Positions 1 through 9,217 of a stretch of 64,000 nucleotides of DNA are shown one piece after another. The position numbers were made by a program, and so were the translations under genes. The notes beneath the pieces are model-generated. The model made no database searches, was not told the DNA's origin, and worked only from the letters and a program-made list of their open reading frames with translations. Source of the DNA: Epilithonimonas bovis DSM 19482 (GTDB taxonomy: Bacteria; Bacteroidota; Bacteroidia; Flavobacteriales; Weeksellaceae); NCBI RefSeq assembly GCF_900108115.1, contig NZ_FTPU01000002.1:62001-126000 (forward strand). Direction: 5' to 3'. Positions within the stretch are counted from its first letter, which is position 1. Every line of letters starts with the position of its first letter.

Positions 1-1923
1 TAACGGTTCTGGATACAAATCAACTAATTTCCCAATTCTTCTTGTCTGAGAACCGCTTAAATATTGGCTTACAACTCTACCCGTTGTCAACACAATCGGA
101 TAATCTTCGTCTGGTTCTTCGGTTGGTTTTTTATAAGGCGTTGGGTTGAAATGCGCCTTTTTATCATTGGTATTGAAAACTTTGTCTTCCCAAAGTCTCG
201 GTGTTCCGGGATGATCTTCGGTAGGACAAGGCCAGAAAATTCCGAGATTTTTTTCTACTCTTTCGTAAGTAATTCCGTAATAATCTGCAGCGCTTCCCCT
301 GGATGCAACTCTTAATTCATTAAAAGTTTCTTCGCTGTTTTTATAATTAAATTTATCTCCTTCGCCTAATCTTCTGGCGAGTTCCATTAAAATTTCGCTG
401 TCCCGTTTTGCTTTTCCGGGTGGGTCAACTACTGCACGGATTCTGATAACGCGACCTTCTGCAGAAGTTGTTGTTCCTTCTTCCTCTTCCTGCAATGAAC
501 CAGCGAGAATAATGTTGGCGTGGCGCAAAGTTTCTGATAAAAAGAAATCAATTCCGGCGTAAAACTCTAATTTTTCTAATGCTGCACGAACGTTACTGTT
601 ATTTGGCAAAGACACCAAAGGATTAAAACAAATTGAAAGTAAACCTTTAATCTCGCCTCTGTTGATAGCTTCAATAATTTCATAAGCACTTAAACCTTTT
701 CCGGGCATATCTTCTTCTTTGATTCCCCAGACATTGGCAACAAATTTTCGATGTTCGGGATTTTCGATGTCTCTGTTTCCTGGAAGTTGGTCGCATTTGT
801 GACCGTGTTCACGACCGCCTTGTCCGTTCCCTTGCCCGGTAATGGTTCCGTAACCGCAATAAGGTTTCCCGATTCTACCGGTTGCTAAAACTAAATTGAT
901 ACAGCTTGAAACATTTTGAACGCCTTTAGAATGATGTTCGATTCCACGAGCGTGCATCAGAAAACTGGTTTTGGCTTTACCCCACATTTCTGCGGCTTTA
1001 TAAATTAATTCTTTCGGAATTCCGGTTACTTCTTCTCCCCATTCCAAAGTGCAATCTTTTACAGCTTCGGCAGTTTCTTCAAATCCTGAAGTGTAATTAT
1101 GAATAAAATCGTTATCCAGCCAATTGTTATCAATTAAAACTTTCAACATTGTATTCGTCAATGCAGAATCGGTTCCGGGTCTCAATGGCAGATGAATATC
1201 GGCAGTTCTGGCAATCGGAATCTGACGTGGGTCGATGACAATCAATTTGGCTCCGTTATCACGAGCTTCCCAGATTTTATGGGTTAAAACTGGGAAACAT
1301 TCGCTCACATTTGCGCCGGTAATGATGATGACTTCTGCGTGCGCCAAATCTGCCCAACTGTTGGAAGACCTGTCCATTCCAAAGGCTTTTTTGTTTCCTG
1401 CACCGGCACTCACCATACAAAGACGACCGTTGTAATCGAGGTTTGCGGTTTTCAAAGCAACTCGGGCAAATTTCCCGATCATATAACTTTTCTCATTGGT
1501 AAGAGAAACGCCTGACAACATTGCGAAAGAATTTTTTCCGTATTTTTCCTGTATTCTTTTAATTTCATTAATCACAACATCGTACGCTTCATCCCATTCT
1601 ATCGGCACAAAACCTTTACCTTCTACTCTTTTGTATGGCGAAAGCAAACGGTCCGGATGATTATCCTGCATATAGCGCTGAACACCTTTTGGACAAAGTC
1701 TACCCTCATTAAAAGGGAAATCGTTCCAAGGTTCAAAACCTACGACTTTTTTGTCTTTTACTTTTAATTGAATGCCACATTGCAAACCACAAAAACAGCA
1801 ATGCGTTTTTACCAAAGCATCAGGATTTTGAGGATTAGACCTCACTGTACCTTTGTTTGGATAATGTTTGTGCGGTCCGAAAACATTGATGATTTCGTCG
1901 GCTGTTACAGGTAATTTTGCCAT
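1..1923 (-). CDS. Nitrate-reductase-like molybdopterin oxidoreductase, catalytic subunit (C-terminus cut by window edge)
   Basis: About 640 residues are visible from an ATG at 1923; the stop lies beyond the left edge. The N-terminus has the DMSO-reductase-superfamily [4Fe-4S] pattern CX2CX3CX27C: Cys42, Cys45 and Cys49 within HCCFCGLQC, then Cys77 in GRLCPKG. The molybdopterin-fold segments that follow resemble the NasA/NapA type ([32 protein letters not shown]). The family transfers two electrons to nitrate or a related oxoanion at a Mo-bis-MGD centre. It begins 13 bp after the NarI-like gene, so the two are probably one operon. The cytochrome b partner suggests quinol-linked respiration rather than assimilation, but the substrate is inferred. 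No twin-arginine signal is visible, so the enzyme is probably cytoplasmic. Confidence 0.8.
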   Translation of the reverse strand, partial: MAKLPVTADEIINVFGPHKHYPNKGTVRSNPQNPDALVKTHCCFCGLQCGIQLKVKDKKVVGFEPWNDFPFNEGRLCPKGVQRYMQDNHPDRLLSPYKRVEGKGFVPIEWDEAYDVVINEIKRIQEKYGKNSFAMLSGVSLTNEKSYMIGKFARVALKTANLDYNGRLCMVSAGAGNKKAFGMDRSSNSWADLAHAEVIIITGANVSECFPVLTHKIWEARDNGAKLIVIDPRQIPIARTADIHLPLRPGTDSALTNTMLKVLIDNNWLDNDFIHNYTSGFEETAEAVKDCTLEWGEEVTGIPKELIYKAAEMWGKAKTSFLMHARGIEHHSKGVQNVSSCINLVLATGRIGKPYCGYGTITGQGNGQGGREHGHKCDQLPGNRDIENPEHRKFVANVWGIKEEDMPGKGLSAYEIIEAINRGEIKGLLSICFNPLVSLPNNSNVRAALEKLEFYAGIDFFLSETLRHANIILAGSLQEEEEGTTTSAEGRVIRIRAVVDPPGKAKRDSEILMELARRLGEGDKFNYKNSEETFNELRVASRGSAADYYGITYERVEKNLGIFWPCPTEDHPGTPRLWEDKVFNTNDKKAHFNPTPYKKPTEEPDEDYPIVLTTGRVVSQYLSGSQTRRIGKLVDLYPEPL

Positions 1924-1936
1924 TTTATTTTAAATT

Positions 1937-2992
1937 TTAACCAAAATAAGTTCCAGATTCTTGTCGTGCTTTTAGATGTGCTTTTGCAAGCATTGCCCGT
2001 TTTCCTTCCGGGCTGAAATCTAAATAACTTTTCCCCTCTTCATTTTCTAAATCGAATCCCATTTCCTGGGTTATTTCTTTTAAATCTTCGATGTGCATTG
2101 AAGTTGTGTATTCGTCGCCTGTGTGTGGACAAGTTTGCATTCCACGGCGCTTTCCTTCTATTTTATAGATATTTGCACCAACTTGTGCCGGTCTTTGAAA
2201 AATGTGAAAAAACTTCCCGAACGGAATCCACATCAGAAACATTGCAACCGTAATTGCGTGTGTGATTGCCATAAACTGACTCATCTTTCCTTCGAGATAA
2301 GAATAATCAAACCAAATTCCCAAACCAGTGACGGAAACTGCAACGAGTAAAATCAATGGAAGCCAATCTCTTTCGAACCATTGTGTTGCGATTAATCCCT
2401 CGTCTACAAATCTTCTGTGCATCATAATTAAGCAACCTATTATCACCATAATAGCAGTCCAAACCAAAATATGGAAAAGGATAAGTGCCATCACAGTATT
2501 AAGTGGAAAAGTCATTACTGTAATCCCCATCATATGGGTTTCATACATATCCGTTGTTCCAGCTTTTAACGTAAAGTGCATCCAGCCAAAGGTGAGCCCG
2601 AAAGTAACTCCGAAAGAAATTAAACATCCCGTTGCTAAAAGAAAGTGACCTAGCCATCGCATTCTTCCTCTTGGCATAATAAACCTTTGAAAGAGAATGT
2701 TGCGTACAGAAAGACGAATCACCTCCCTCATATAGATTGGATAATCTTTACTGAAGATAAATTCCCAGGTGCGTTTCCAATACTTTTGTGTAGCAGGACG
2801 CTGCTTCCAAACAGAATGATGGTAAACTACGCCAAAGGTCATACTTATTGTTCCGAAAAAGTATATGATCAAGGCTGCGTCAAAATTCTGTAAATTCAGA
2901 GAGCCTATCACTGTGATAGCAATTACAACGAACGTTGCAATAATAGCATTGAAAAATGCTTTCTTATTTATATTTGTAAAAATACTGAACAT
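1937..2992 (-). CDS. NarI-like membrane cytochrome b subunit
   Basis: This 351-residue protein has about six hydrophobic segments and paired histidines. The stretch IPFGKFFHIFQRP matches the last haem-ligand helix of NarI-type nitrate reductase gamma subunits (PFSRLVHIW-like). Other candidate haem histidines lie in RWLGHFLLATG, ILFHILVWTA and AITHAITVAM. It probably oxidises menaquinol and passes electrons to the catalytic subunit encoded 13 bp downstream. The reading frame also opens at a TTG (3067), but the first ATG is at 2992. A -7 box lies at 3050-3057, so translation from 3067 would start upstream of the predicted transcript; 2992 is therefore chosen. No NarH-like iron-sulfur subunit lies between the two genes, which is unusual for a respiratory NarGHI-type enzyme. 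Confidence 0.7.
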   Translation of the reverse strand: MFSIFTNINKKAFFNAIIATFVVIAITVIGSLNLQNFDAALIIYFFGTISMTFGVVYHHSVWKQRPATQKYWKRTWEFIFSKDYPIYMREVIRLSVRNILFQRFIMPRGRMRWLGHFLLATGCLISFGVTFGLTFGWMHFTLKAGTTDMYETHMMGITVMTFPLNTVMALILFHILVWTAIMVIIGCLIMMHRRFVDEGLIATQWFERDWLPLILLVAVSVTGLGIWFDYSYLEGKMSQFMAITHAITVAMFLMWIPFGKFFHIFQRPAQVGANIYKIEGKRRGMQTCPHTGDEYTTSMHIEDLKEITQEMGFDLENEEGKSYLDFSPEGKRAMLAKAHLKARQESGTYFG

Positions 2993-3049
2993 GTGCAAAG
3001 TTTTAAATGATAACTCACTTACAATCAAGAACCACTTTTTTTTCTTAAA

Positions 3050-3057
3050 CAAAGATA
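3050..3057 (-). promoter_or_regulatory. Predicted -7 box for the nitrate-reductase-like operon
   Basis: TATCTTTG on the minus strand matches the Bacteroidota -7 consensus TAnnTTTG exactly. No TTG lies 19-21 bp upstream. Instead an inverted repeat (3074-3095) sits there, centred about 39-41 bp before the predicted start near 3045. That is where a class II CRP/FNR activator binds. The transcription start is inferred. Confidence 0.5.
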
Positions 3058-3073
3058 CAATAACCAATTTTTG

Positions 3074-3095
3074 AATAAGACATAAATATCTTATT
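3074..3095. promoter_or_regulatory. Inverted repeat, candidate activator site
   Basis: AATAAGA (3074-3080), an 8-bp spacer, then TCTTATT (3089-3095): perfect 7-bp arms. The spacing and position relative to the -7 box at 3050-3057 fit an FNR/CRP-type activator. The region is very AT-rich, so a chance palindrome cannot be excluded. Confidence 0.4.
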
Positions 3096-3113
3096 TAAAA
3101 TCATTCAAAATAA

Positions 3114-3183
3114 ATGATGTAAATAATATAAAATACCTAATTGATTAACAATAACTTGTATTTAATATGATTTACATCATATT
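3114..3183. promoter_or_regulatory. Pair of inverted copies of a 14-bp motif, candidate operators
   Basis: ATGATGTAAATAAT (3114-3127) recurs in opposite orientation at 3167-3180, where the minus strand reads ATGATGTAAATCAT (13 of 14 identical). The second copy lies in a palindrome with 7-bp arms AATATGA and TCATATT around a 6-bp spacer (3164-3183). It is in the gap between the FNR-like gene and the nitrate-reductase-like operon, so that regulator is the natural candidate to bind it. Confidence 0.4.
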
Positions 3184-3221
3184 TTAAAAATGAGTTGAAA
3201 TTTCCCTTTTAATCTAGTACC

Positions 3222-3250
3222 TATAAAAAAAACACCTCAAAAAAGGTGTT
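3222..3250 (-). terminator. Intrinsic terminator of the FNR-like gene
   Basis: The stem is AACACCT (3231-3237) with AGGTGTT (3244-3250). On the minus strand it is followed by an uninterrupted T run, directly after the stop of the regulator gene. Confidence 0.75.
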
Positions 3251-3270
3251 AAATGATGATAATATAAAAG

Positions 3271-3951
3271 TTAAACAAAATCTAACTTCAATTTCTCTAA
3301 ATCTGCAATCTTTATTCGTTTTCCTGAAAATATGAGGATATTTTCGTTTTCCATTTCTGAAATTACCCGATGCATAGTTTCATAGGTTGTTCCTATATAT
3401 GCCGCCAAATCTGTCTTGGTTAGTTCAGCTTTTAAAACATTCTCCTTATCAAGTCCTAAATGATCGATAAGATATAAAAGGTTAACGATAAAACGTTCCT
3501 TTACAGACAACTGAACTAAACTTCCCATCTTTTGTTCAGACCAGTGCAGTTCCTCTGCGTAAAACATCATCAATTCATAAGCAAAAGTATTATTGGTTTT
3601 CAACAAGGTTTTAAAAAAATCCAGTTCTACAAAGCAGAGAACAGAATCTTTCATTGCCGTGGCAGAAATTGGAGAAAGTGAATTAGCCGTCGAAATTCCG
3701 CGGTGTCCGACTATATCGCCTTTTTTACCAAATCTCACAATCATTTCACGCTCTCCCCAATGCTTATGAACTTTTACAAAACCATCCTGTATAAAGTAAA
3801 CTCCTGACATCTCATTCCCTTCCTCTATGAATTTTTGCCCCTTTTTAACCTTGACCAAAAACCTTTTTAGGTCAATCATCTGCCACCAATCCTGCGTTAT
3901 GTTTTGACACATAAAACACGTATGACTACATTCACTTAATTTTTTATTCAT
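3271..3951 (-). CDS. FNR-type Crp/Fnr family transcriptional regulator
   Basis: The protein has 226 residues: an N-terminal cNMP-like sensor domain (about 25-145) and a C-terminal winged helix (about 160-226). The recognition helix reads TTYETMHR; its Glu and Arg correspond to the DNA-contacting residues of CRP (RETVGR) and FNR (VETISR). Cysteines at 8, 12, 15 and 106 resemble the three-plus-one arrangement of the FNR [4Fe-4S] cluster. Cys106 in VLCFVE aligns with FNR Cys122 (MVCEIP). An oxygen- or NO-sensing role is therefore likely. The start is the ATG at 3951; a TTG at 4005 also opens the frame but coincides with the -33 element. The gene lies on the same strand just upstream of the nitrate-reductase-like pair, its probable target. 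Confidence 0.85.
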   Translation of the reverse strand: MNKKLSECSHTCFMCQNITQDWWQMIDLKRFLVKVKKGQKFIEEGNEMSGVYFIQDGFVKVHKHWGEREMIVRFGKKGDIVGHRGISTANSLSPISATAMKDSVLCFVELDFFKTLLKTNNTFAYELMMFYAEELHWSEQKMGSLVQLSVKERFIVNLLYLIDHLGLDKENVLKAELTKTDLAAYIGTTYETMHRVISEMENENILIFSGKRIKIADLEKLKLDFV

Positions 3952-3975
3952 AGTTGAAAACTGAAGGATGTACTG

Positions 3976-4005
3976 CAAATGTAGGCTGAAAAATTGGAAT
4001 TTCAA
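3976..4005 (-). promoter_or_regulatory. Promoter of the FNR-like gene
   Basis: On the minus strand TTG (4003-4005), a 19-bp spacer and TACATTTG (3976-3983) give a full match to the Bacteroidota promoter TTG-N19-TAnnTTTG. The expected start near 3971 leaves a leader of about 20 nt before the ATG at 3951. Confidence 0.7.
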
Positions 4006-4080
4006 GAAACAGCATTTCGAACACCTAAATTGAATTCAGCATTAGCTCAAATACTATTGATTAACAATCAATTACGAAGT

Positions 4081-4118
4081 AAAAAAAAAGGAAAAATCAC
4101 TCCTAAAAGTGATTTTTC
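4081..4118 (-). terminator. Intrinsic terminator downstream of tRNA-Arg
   Basis: Arms GAAAAATCACT (4091-4101) and AGTGATTTTTC (4108-4118) pair perfectly. On the minus strand they are followed by a long T run (A run at 4081-4089). Confidence 0.8.
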
Positions 4119-4126
4119 CCGTCAAG

Positions 4127-4200
4127 TGACCCCGGAGGGATTCGAACCCCCAACCGTTGGAGCCGAAATCCAATATTCTATCCAGTTGAACTACGGAGCC
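4127..4200 (-). tRNA. tRNA-Arg (anticodon TCG)
   Basis: On the minus strand a 74-nt cloverleaf folds. The acceptor GGCTCCG pairs with CGGGGTC (two G-U pairs). The anticodon stem TTGGA/TCCAA encloses the 7-nt loop TTTCGGC, giving anticodon TCG after U33. The T arm carries GGTTCGAATCC. The discriminator is A, and CCA is not encoded. It reads CGN arginine codons. A strong terminator follows at 4081-4118. Confidence 0.95.
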
Positions 4201-4260
4201 AGTTTTCTATTAATGATCATTGATGATATAAATGATACAGAAATCATTCATCAACAATGC

Positions 4261-6042
4261 TTAGAAAGTAATTTTCACACCTCCAACAACCTGTGCACCC
4301 AAAACTTTGTAACCCAGGTAATTTTGGTACTTGGTGTTCAGAAGATTATTTCCGAGTGCGAAAATACTGAAATTTTTGTGAATTTTATACTCTGCGGAAA
4401 GATTTAAATCGACATAACCTCCAACTTTTTGATTTCTTGATTCTTCTGTATAATAATCTGTTGGTATAATCGGATTTACAGCAGATACAGCAAAAGAATT
4501 GGTTGTTCTGTCGGTTACAAAATAGGTTTTGAAGCCCAGATTAAGTTTCTTTTCCAACATCGTATATTTGGCACCGATATTAAATCTGAAAAGAGGCTTA
4601 TAGTACACCTGATCCAGATTATCCAGCTTGTATTTCATAAAATGAAGGCCGGCGTCTACAACCAGATTCTCCACAGGAAATGCCTGCAAATCACCTTTAA
4701 CTTCCATCAGCGTCCCATTATCATAAACAGAATTAAATGTATTGGCATAATCATAACCATTGCGGTTGCTGTTAAGATTAAAGTCAAAAAGATTATTGGC
4801 CATAAAAAACTGTGCTTGATTCACCTTGCTGAAACCTGCATTGAAATCGTATTTAAATGCCTGGTCTACATCACCTTTCATCCCAAAATAAAAATGGTAC
4901 TTGGTCTCAGTAGGCGCAAGATAAAGATCAGAAATCAAGTAAGGATTTTCGTCCAAAAGATTGCCATAGGTATTGAGTTTCAAGCCACCGTCAATCCCGC
5001 CATAAAATTTGAATTCGTCAGCTGCAGCAACCAAAACCTCGGCTCTGGGAAACCAGTAGAATTTATTATTCTTAGAATCGCCACCAATACTGGTATTTTT
5101 TGAATTAAGGAAGCTGAAATCAGAACCAATCAGGAAATAAGAATCGCCTTTGTAGAAAGTCACTTTTGGCGAAAGCGTGAAGTTAAACTGGTTGTTGGTA
5201 CTCTTATTAAGTATATTAAATTTAGAATTAACTGTTTCCAGATTGATTCCCAGATCGCCGTTGGCTGTAATGTCATCATAAACAGAAAAATCATGCTTAG
5301 ATAAGTTCACTTCTGCATTAGCATAATTTTCGCTTGCACCGAAATGATCGCTCAGGAAATAGGATTTTACACGCACATTATTCAGAATATCATTAGAGTA
5401 ATGGTCATAATAACCGTTCACACTGAATTTGTTGACTTTCTGCGTCAAATCCAAATCGTTAGTCTGTGGTGTCAAGGCATAGATACCATAATAATTATAA
5501 TTATTGAAGGCATAATTGGCATCAATGTTAAACTTTCCCGTTTCTGTATAAATATTGGAAAAGACACCAATTTTGGCTTCGTTTTGTTTAGAGTCCCAAT
5601 CGTAGTCTTTTTTCAAACCACTTGTAGAAAGATAATGCGCATCGGCACCAATCTCAACATTATCCTGAATCTTACCCGAGATATTAGCATCCGCCAAAAA
5701 TTTCCCATAATTCCCATAGCCCAATCTGAAATAATTGGACTGATAATCACTGGAGAATTTTGGAGAAATATCTTCACTCTGGATTTCGGTTGTTTTGAAA
5801 TCGGAAACCGGCGGAACATTCACTATATCATATTTCAGGTTAAGCGAATCTTCCTTTTTCTTATTATCTGGCGGATAGTTTTTTTCCTGAACAACAGATG
5901 TTTTCTTCTTCTCAATTTTCTTGACTTCAGGTTCCCGTTTTTTAGCGAGAATCAATTGCTCTTCTTTGATCTGAGCTCCCACTTCCGAAATGCCTACTGT
6001 ACTCAAAAATGCCAGAACGGCGATATATTTTAGTTTGTTCAT
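4261..6042 (-). CDS. Outer-membrane beta-barrel protein, TonB-receptor-like without a plug
   Basis: The 593-residue protein has a signal peptide (MNKLKYIAVLAFLSTVGISEVGAQ) and a charged Lys/Glu-rich linker (about 30-65). From about residue 95 there are repeating amphipathic beta strands. The C-terminus GNNLLNTKYQNYLGY...VKITF is typical of TonB-dependent receptor barrels, ending in the aromatic residue used for outer-membrane insertion. The usual plug domain (about 110-150 residues) is absent and no TonB box is evident, so it may be a structural or assembly barrel rather than an importer. It follows the TPR gene after about 200 bp on the same strand. Flavobacteria often carry such a TPR-barrel pair; a joint role is inferred. 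Confidence 0.75.
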   Translation of the reverse strand: MNKLKYIAVLAFLSTVGISEVGAQIKEEQLILAKKREPEVKKIEKKKTSVVQEKNYPPDNKKKEDSLNLKYDIVNVPPVSDFKTTEIQSEDISPKFSSDYQSNYFRLGYGNYGKFLADANISGKIQDNVEIGADAHYLSTSGLKKDYDWDSKQNEAKIGVFSNIYTETGKFNIDANYAFNNYNYYGIYALTPQTNDLDLTQKVNKFSVNGYYDHYSNDILNNVRVKSYFLSDHFGASENYANAEVNLSKHDFSVYDDITANGDLGINLETVNSKFNILNKSTNNQFNFTLSPKVTFYKGDSYFLIGSDFSFLNSKNTSIGGDSKNNKFYWFPRAEVLVAAADEFKFYGGIDGGLKLNTYGNLLDENPYLISDLYLAPTETKYHFYFGMKGDVDQAFKYDFNAGFSKVNQAQFFMANNLFDFNLNSNRNGYDYANTFNSVYDNGTLMEVKGDLQAFPVENLVVDAGLHFMKYKLDNLDQVYYKPLFRFNIGAKYTMLEKKLNLGFKTYFVTDRTTNSFAVSAVNPIIPTDYYTEESRNQKVGGYVDLNLSAEYKIHKNFSIFALGNNLLNTKYQNYLGYKVLGAQVVGGVKITF

Positions 6043-6244
6043 TCTTTAAAATAATGTTTTTTTAACGCAAAAAGCGCAAGGATTTTTTTTTACAAAATGT
6101 TTTTAAGTTCGCAAAGGCGTAAAACTTAGCAAAGAAAAAACAATAATCTCAATTTACTTTTTTGAACGAAGTGCCTTTGTGAACATTTTTTACATTATTA
6201 TAAATTTCTCTGTGTCCTTTGTGTTCAATTTATCTGATAATCTT

Positions 6245-9217
6245 TTACTTTTTGATCTGTGCTTTCACCTCCTTCGCTTCTGCAACCACTTCCGGGAAAT
6301 CGCCATAATTATTGATGATTTCATCTACGGTGTAACTGGCCTGGTAATTATCTTTCAGGGCCAGATAATTTTTCGCCATAATAACCAATGCTTTTGCGCC
6401 CCAATATTCTTCCGAAGCATAATTGTTCGCTAATTTGAAAATGGTTTCATTAGATGATTTGAAAGCTTTTCCTTTGTTCTGATAAAAAGCTTTGGCATAA
6501 AGAGCTTCCGCCGCAACTTCTGTATTAGAAGACTTTTCAAGAGCTGTATAAGCAGTTTGCGCATCCTTATCTTTACCTTGCTGCATCAGGCTTCTGGCTT
6601 TGATGACTTTCGCCTGTTCCAATGTTGCTGCCGAATTTTTGGTATTGGCAATTACAGCATTTGCATATTTTTCTGCTTCGGCAAAGTTCTTTTCGTCTGC
6701 GTAGATTTTCATCAGTTCAACTGAAGAGAAATTTTTAATGGTCACGTTCGTAGAACTAGCAGTTTGTTCCAAATACTTTTTCGCATCAGCAACTTTATCC
6801 TGAGCTAAATAAATCTGAGCTAATCTTACCTGCGCTTCCTGCTGATAATCATTCTGGAAATCAGCCACATTCTGTAACGGAAGCAATGCTTTATCGGTTT
6901 GTTTTAACTGATAATAACTTTCGCCTAACTCGTACTGCGCTTTGAAAAGATTGTCACCACTTGGACTTTGGTCAAGGTATTTTTCATAATAAGTTACTGC
7001 CTTTGTATAATCTTTTTTCGAGAAACTGTCTTGTGCAAGATTCAGGTTGATCTCGCTGATCTCTGTTCCGGAAACATTCACATTCAGCCCTTTTGCAAAC
7101 TGTTCATAACCGGCCACATCACCGTTTTTCACAAAAGCAGGTTTTGCTGCCGCCACAATTTTGTCAGCATAAGCCGTATTTTTGTATTGGTTTGCCAATT
7201 GGCGGAATTCTGCAATGGCTTTGTCATTTAGGTTTTGATCAATATAATTCTGAGCTCTGTAGATCTGGGAATTGGCGACCAGATCTTTATCAGGACTGGA
7301 TCTTATGACCTTATCAAAATAAGAATTCGATTGGTCAAATTCATCATTTTGTGCATAAGCCGTTGCAATCTCATAGCTCGCATCATCCACATATTCAGAA
7401 TTCGGGTATTTTGAGATCAAAGCTTTCAGTTCAGTAATTTTCGCAAGGGTATCACCTTTGAAACCTAAAGCCAAAGCTTTTTGATACAAGGTATAATCGC
7501 TGGCATTATCGGCTTTATTATAGATATCGAGAGCTTCGTTCAACTGATTGTTTGCATAATACGTATCAGCCAGGCGCAGTTCCGCATCTGCTTTATATTC
7601 CTGTTTGGGGAATCTCAGATATTCTTTGAAATATTCCTGCGCCGATGTAAAATCCTTTGATTTGAAATAAGCATAGCCTAAGTCATAATCTAATTGTTCA
7701 CGTTCCGGGAAACCATCTGCAGTTTCGTTTTCAAGCTTGGTATAGGCTGCAATCGCAGATTTGTAATCGCCTTTCTGGTAATAAGTTTGTCCCAGCCAAT
7801 ACTGTGCTTTCTTATAAAAATCCTTGTTCAGATTATACTGAAGACTTCGTTTAAAATAAGATTCAGCAGTATCAAAATTCCCTTTATTGAATTCCTCAGA
7901 ACCCAAAAGATAGGAAACCTCCTGCTCTATTTTTTTGGTTTCGTTGGTTTTCTGATCCAGTTTTGCCAGCGCGTCCAAAGTGGCTTTGTAATCTCCGGAA
8001 TAAAGATAAGATTTCACCAAAAGAGACCTCATTTCCTGAGTTTTTGCACTTTTAGGATATTTGTCCAAATATCTTTGTATCACTTTGGAAGAATTCTCAA
8101 ATGGATTTCCCAACTCGTAACCCAATTTGGCGTACTGTTCTAAAGCGAGTTGCTGGACTTTGGCATCGTAGTTCATCTGGGATGCATTACGATAAGCTGA
8201 CAAAGCCTCTTGTTTTTGATTATTTTGCAAATAAGCGTTACCAAGTTGATAATAAGCGTTTTGCGCCAACGGAGAATTACTGTTAATCAATTGATTGTAA
8301 TAACCAACGGCTTCGGCATTTTTCCCCACTTGAGAAGAAACAAATCCCATTTCGTAAAGATCACTTTCTGATGGCGACTGCTCTTTATCCAAAAATAACT
8401 TAAGGTGCGGATAAGCCGACTGATAATCACCTTTCATAAAGTAACTCTCTCCTACTATCTTATGGATTTCGGTATCATAAGCGGTTGTTTTGCCTGTATT
8501 AAGGATGTCATTCCCTTCAGAAATAGCCAGATCATATTTTTTCTGATTGTAATACATTTGCACATAATAAGGCTTTACCAGATGGGCATATTCCTCATTA
8601 TTTTTGATCTGATCAAAGTAGACAAAGGCATTTTCATTTTGCTTATCGGCATAGTAAAGATGCCCCAACATATAGGCAATAGCGGGTTTACTGGTTTCAT
8701 CTGCGGTTTTGAAAGATTCTTCCAACGCTTCGATTGCCCCGGCAGAGTCGCCCGTCATAAACTTGGCGTAACCCAGCTTCATAATATACTGCGTATTTTC
8801 CTCTTTGCTCAGCTGATATTGATTGACATTTTGCAATGCCTGCAGTGCTTTTTCAAAATCCTTTTTCCCCAGGTAATAATCGGCCAATGGTCCGTTGGCT
8901 TGAGCAAAATAAGCCGATTTTGGGTATTCTTTCATAAAAGCATTGAGGCCTTCTTCCGCATATTGCTGCTGAAGAATCACGCCAATGACGTTGCTGAAAA
9001 ACAATGCAGCTTCTTTTCTGGAATTGCTTAGGCTTTTGTTATAAAAATACTGGCTGGAATATTCGTATTGAGAAGCGTTATAAACTTTGGTGTTGTAGAG
9101 ATTCTCTGCCAATCCAAAATGATAGTCTTCTTTTTGAGTAAAATATTGAGATTGTTGTGCATCGGAAATTCCATAAAAAGAAATTAACGAGGCTAATAAT
9201 ACTTTTTTTGAATTCAT
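6245..9217 (-). CDS. Large tetratricopeptide-repeat protein, exported
   Basis: The first ATG, at 9217, gives 990 residues; an earlier TTG at 9229 is less likely. A signal peptide (MNSKKVLLASLISFYGISDAQ) is followed by TPR units along the whole length, for example YQLGNAYLQNNQKQEALSAY, YWLGQTYYQKGDYKSAIAAY and YELGESYYQLKQTDKALLPL. It is probably a periplasmic or outer-membrane-associated scaffold. The barrel gene follows downstream on the same strand, which suggests the two act on one cell-envelope process. No catalytic domain is visible. The specific partner is unknown. Confidence 0.85.
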   Translation of the reverse strand: MNSKKVLLASLISFYGISDAQQSQYFTQKEDYHFGLAENLYNTKVYNASQYEYSSQYFYNKSLSNSRKEAALFFSNVIGVILQQQYAEEGLNAFMKEYPKSAYFAQANGPLADYYLGKKDFEKALQALQNVNQYQLSKEENTQYIMKLGYAKFMTGDSAGAIEALEESFKTADETSKPAIAYMLGHLYYADKQNENAFVYFDQIKNNEEYAHLVKPYYVQMYYNQKKYDLAISEGNDILNTGKTTAYDTEIHKIVGESYFMKGDYQSAYPHLKLFLDKEQSPSESDLYEMGFVSSQVGKNAEAVGYYNQLINSNSPLAQNAYYQLGNAYLQNNQKQEALSAYRNASQMNYDAKVQQLALEQYAKLGYELGNPFENSSKVIQRYLDKYPKSAKTQEMRSLLVKSYLYSGDYKATLDALAKLDQKTNETKKIEQEVSYLLGSEEFNKGNFDTAESYFKRSLQYNLNKDFYKKAQYWLGQTYYQKGDYKSAIAAYTKLENETADGFPEREQLDYDLGYAYFKSKDFTSAQEYFKEYLRFPKQEYKADAELRLADTYYANNQLNEALDIYNKADNASDYTLYQKALALGFKGDTLAKITELKALISKYPNSEYVDDASYEIATAYAQNDEFDQSNSYFDKVIRSSPDKDLVANSQIYRAQNYIDQNLNDKAIAEFRQLANQYKNTAYADKIVAAAKPAFVKNGDVAGYEQFAKGLNVNVSGTEISEINLNLAQDSFSKKDYTKAVTYYEKYLDQSPSGDNLFKAQYELGESYYQLKQTDKALLPLQNVADFQNDYQQEAQVRLAQIYLAQDKVADAKKYLEQTASSTNVTIKNFSSVELMKIYADEKNFAEAEKYANAVIANTKNSAATLEQAKVIKARSLMQQGKDKDAQTAYTALEKSSNTEVAAEALYAKAFYQNKGKAFKSSNETIFKLANNYASEEYWGAKALVIMAKNYLALKDNYQASYTVDEIINNYGDFPEVVAEAKEVKAQIKK

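Noticed and set aside
64-315. 83-codon plus-strand frame
   Set aside because: Antisense within the molybdopterin oxidoreductase gene.
3141-3154. FNR box TTGAT-N4-ATCAA upstream of the nitrate-reductase-like operon
   Set aside because: Only the first half matches (TTGAT-TAAC-AATAA) and the position, about 100 bp before the expected start, is unsuitable.
3994-4407. 137-codon plus-strand frame
   Set aside because: It runs across the tRNA-Arg gene and its terminator in antisense and overlaps the barrel gene.
5344-6033. 229-codon plus-strand frame
   Set aside because: Antisense within the barrel gene; hydrophobic, repetitive and without motifs.
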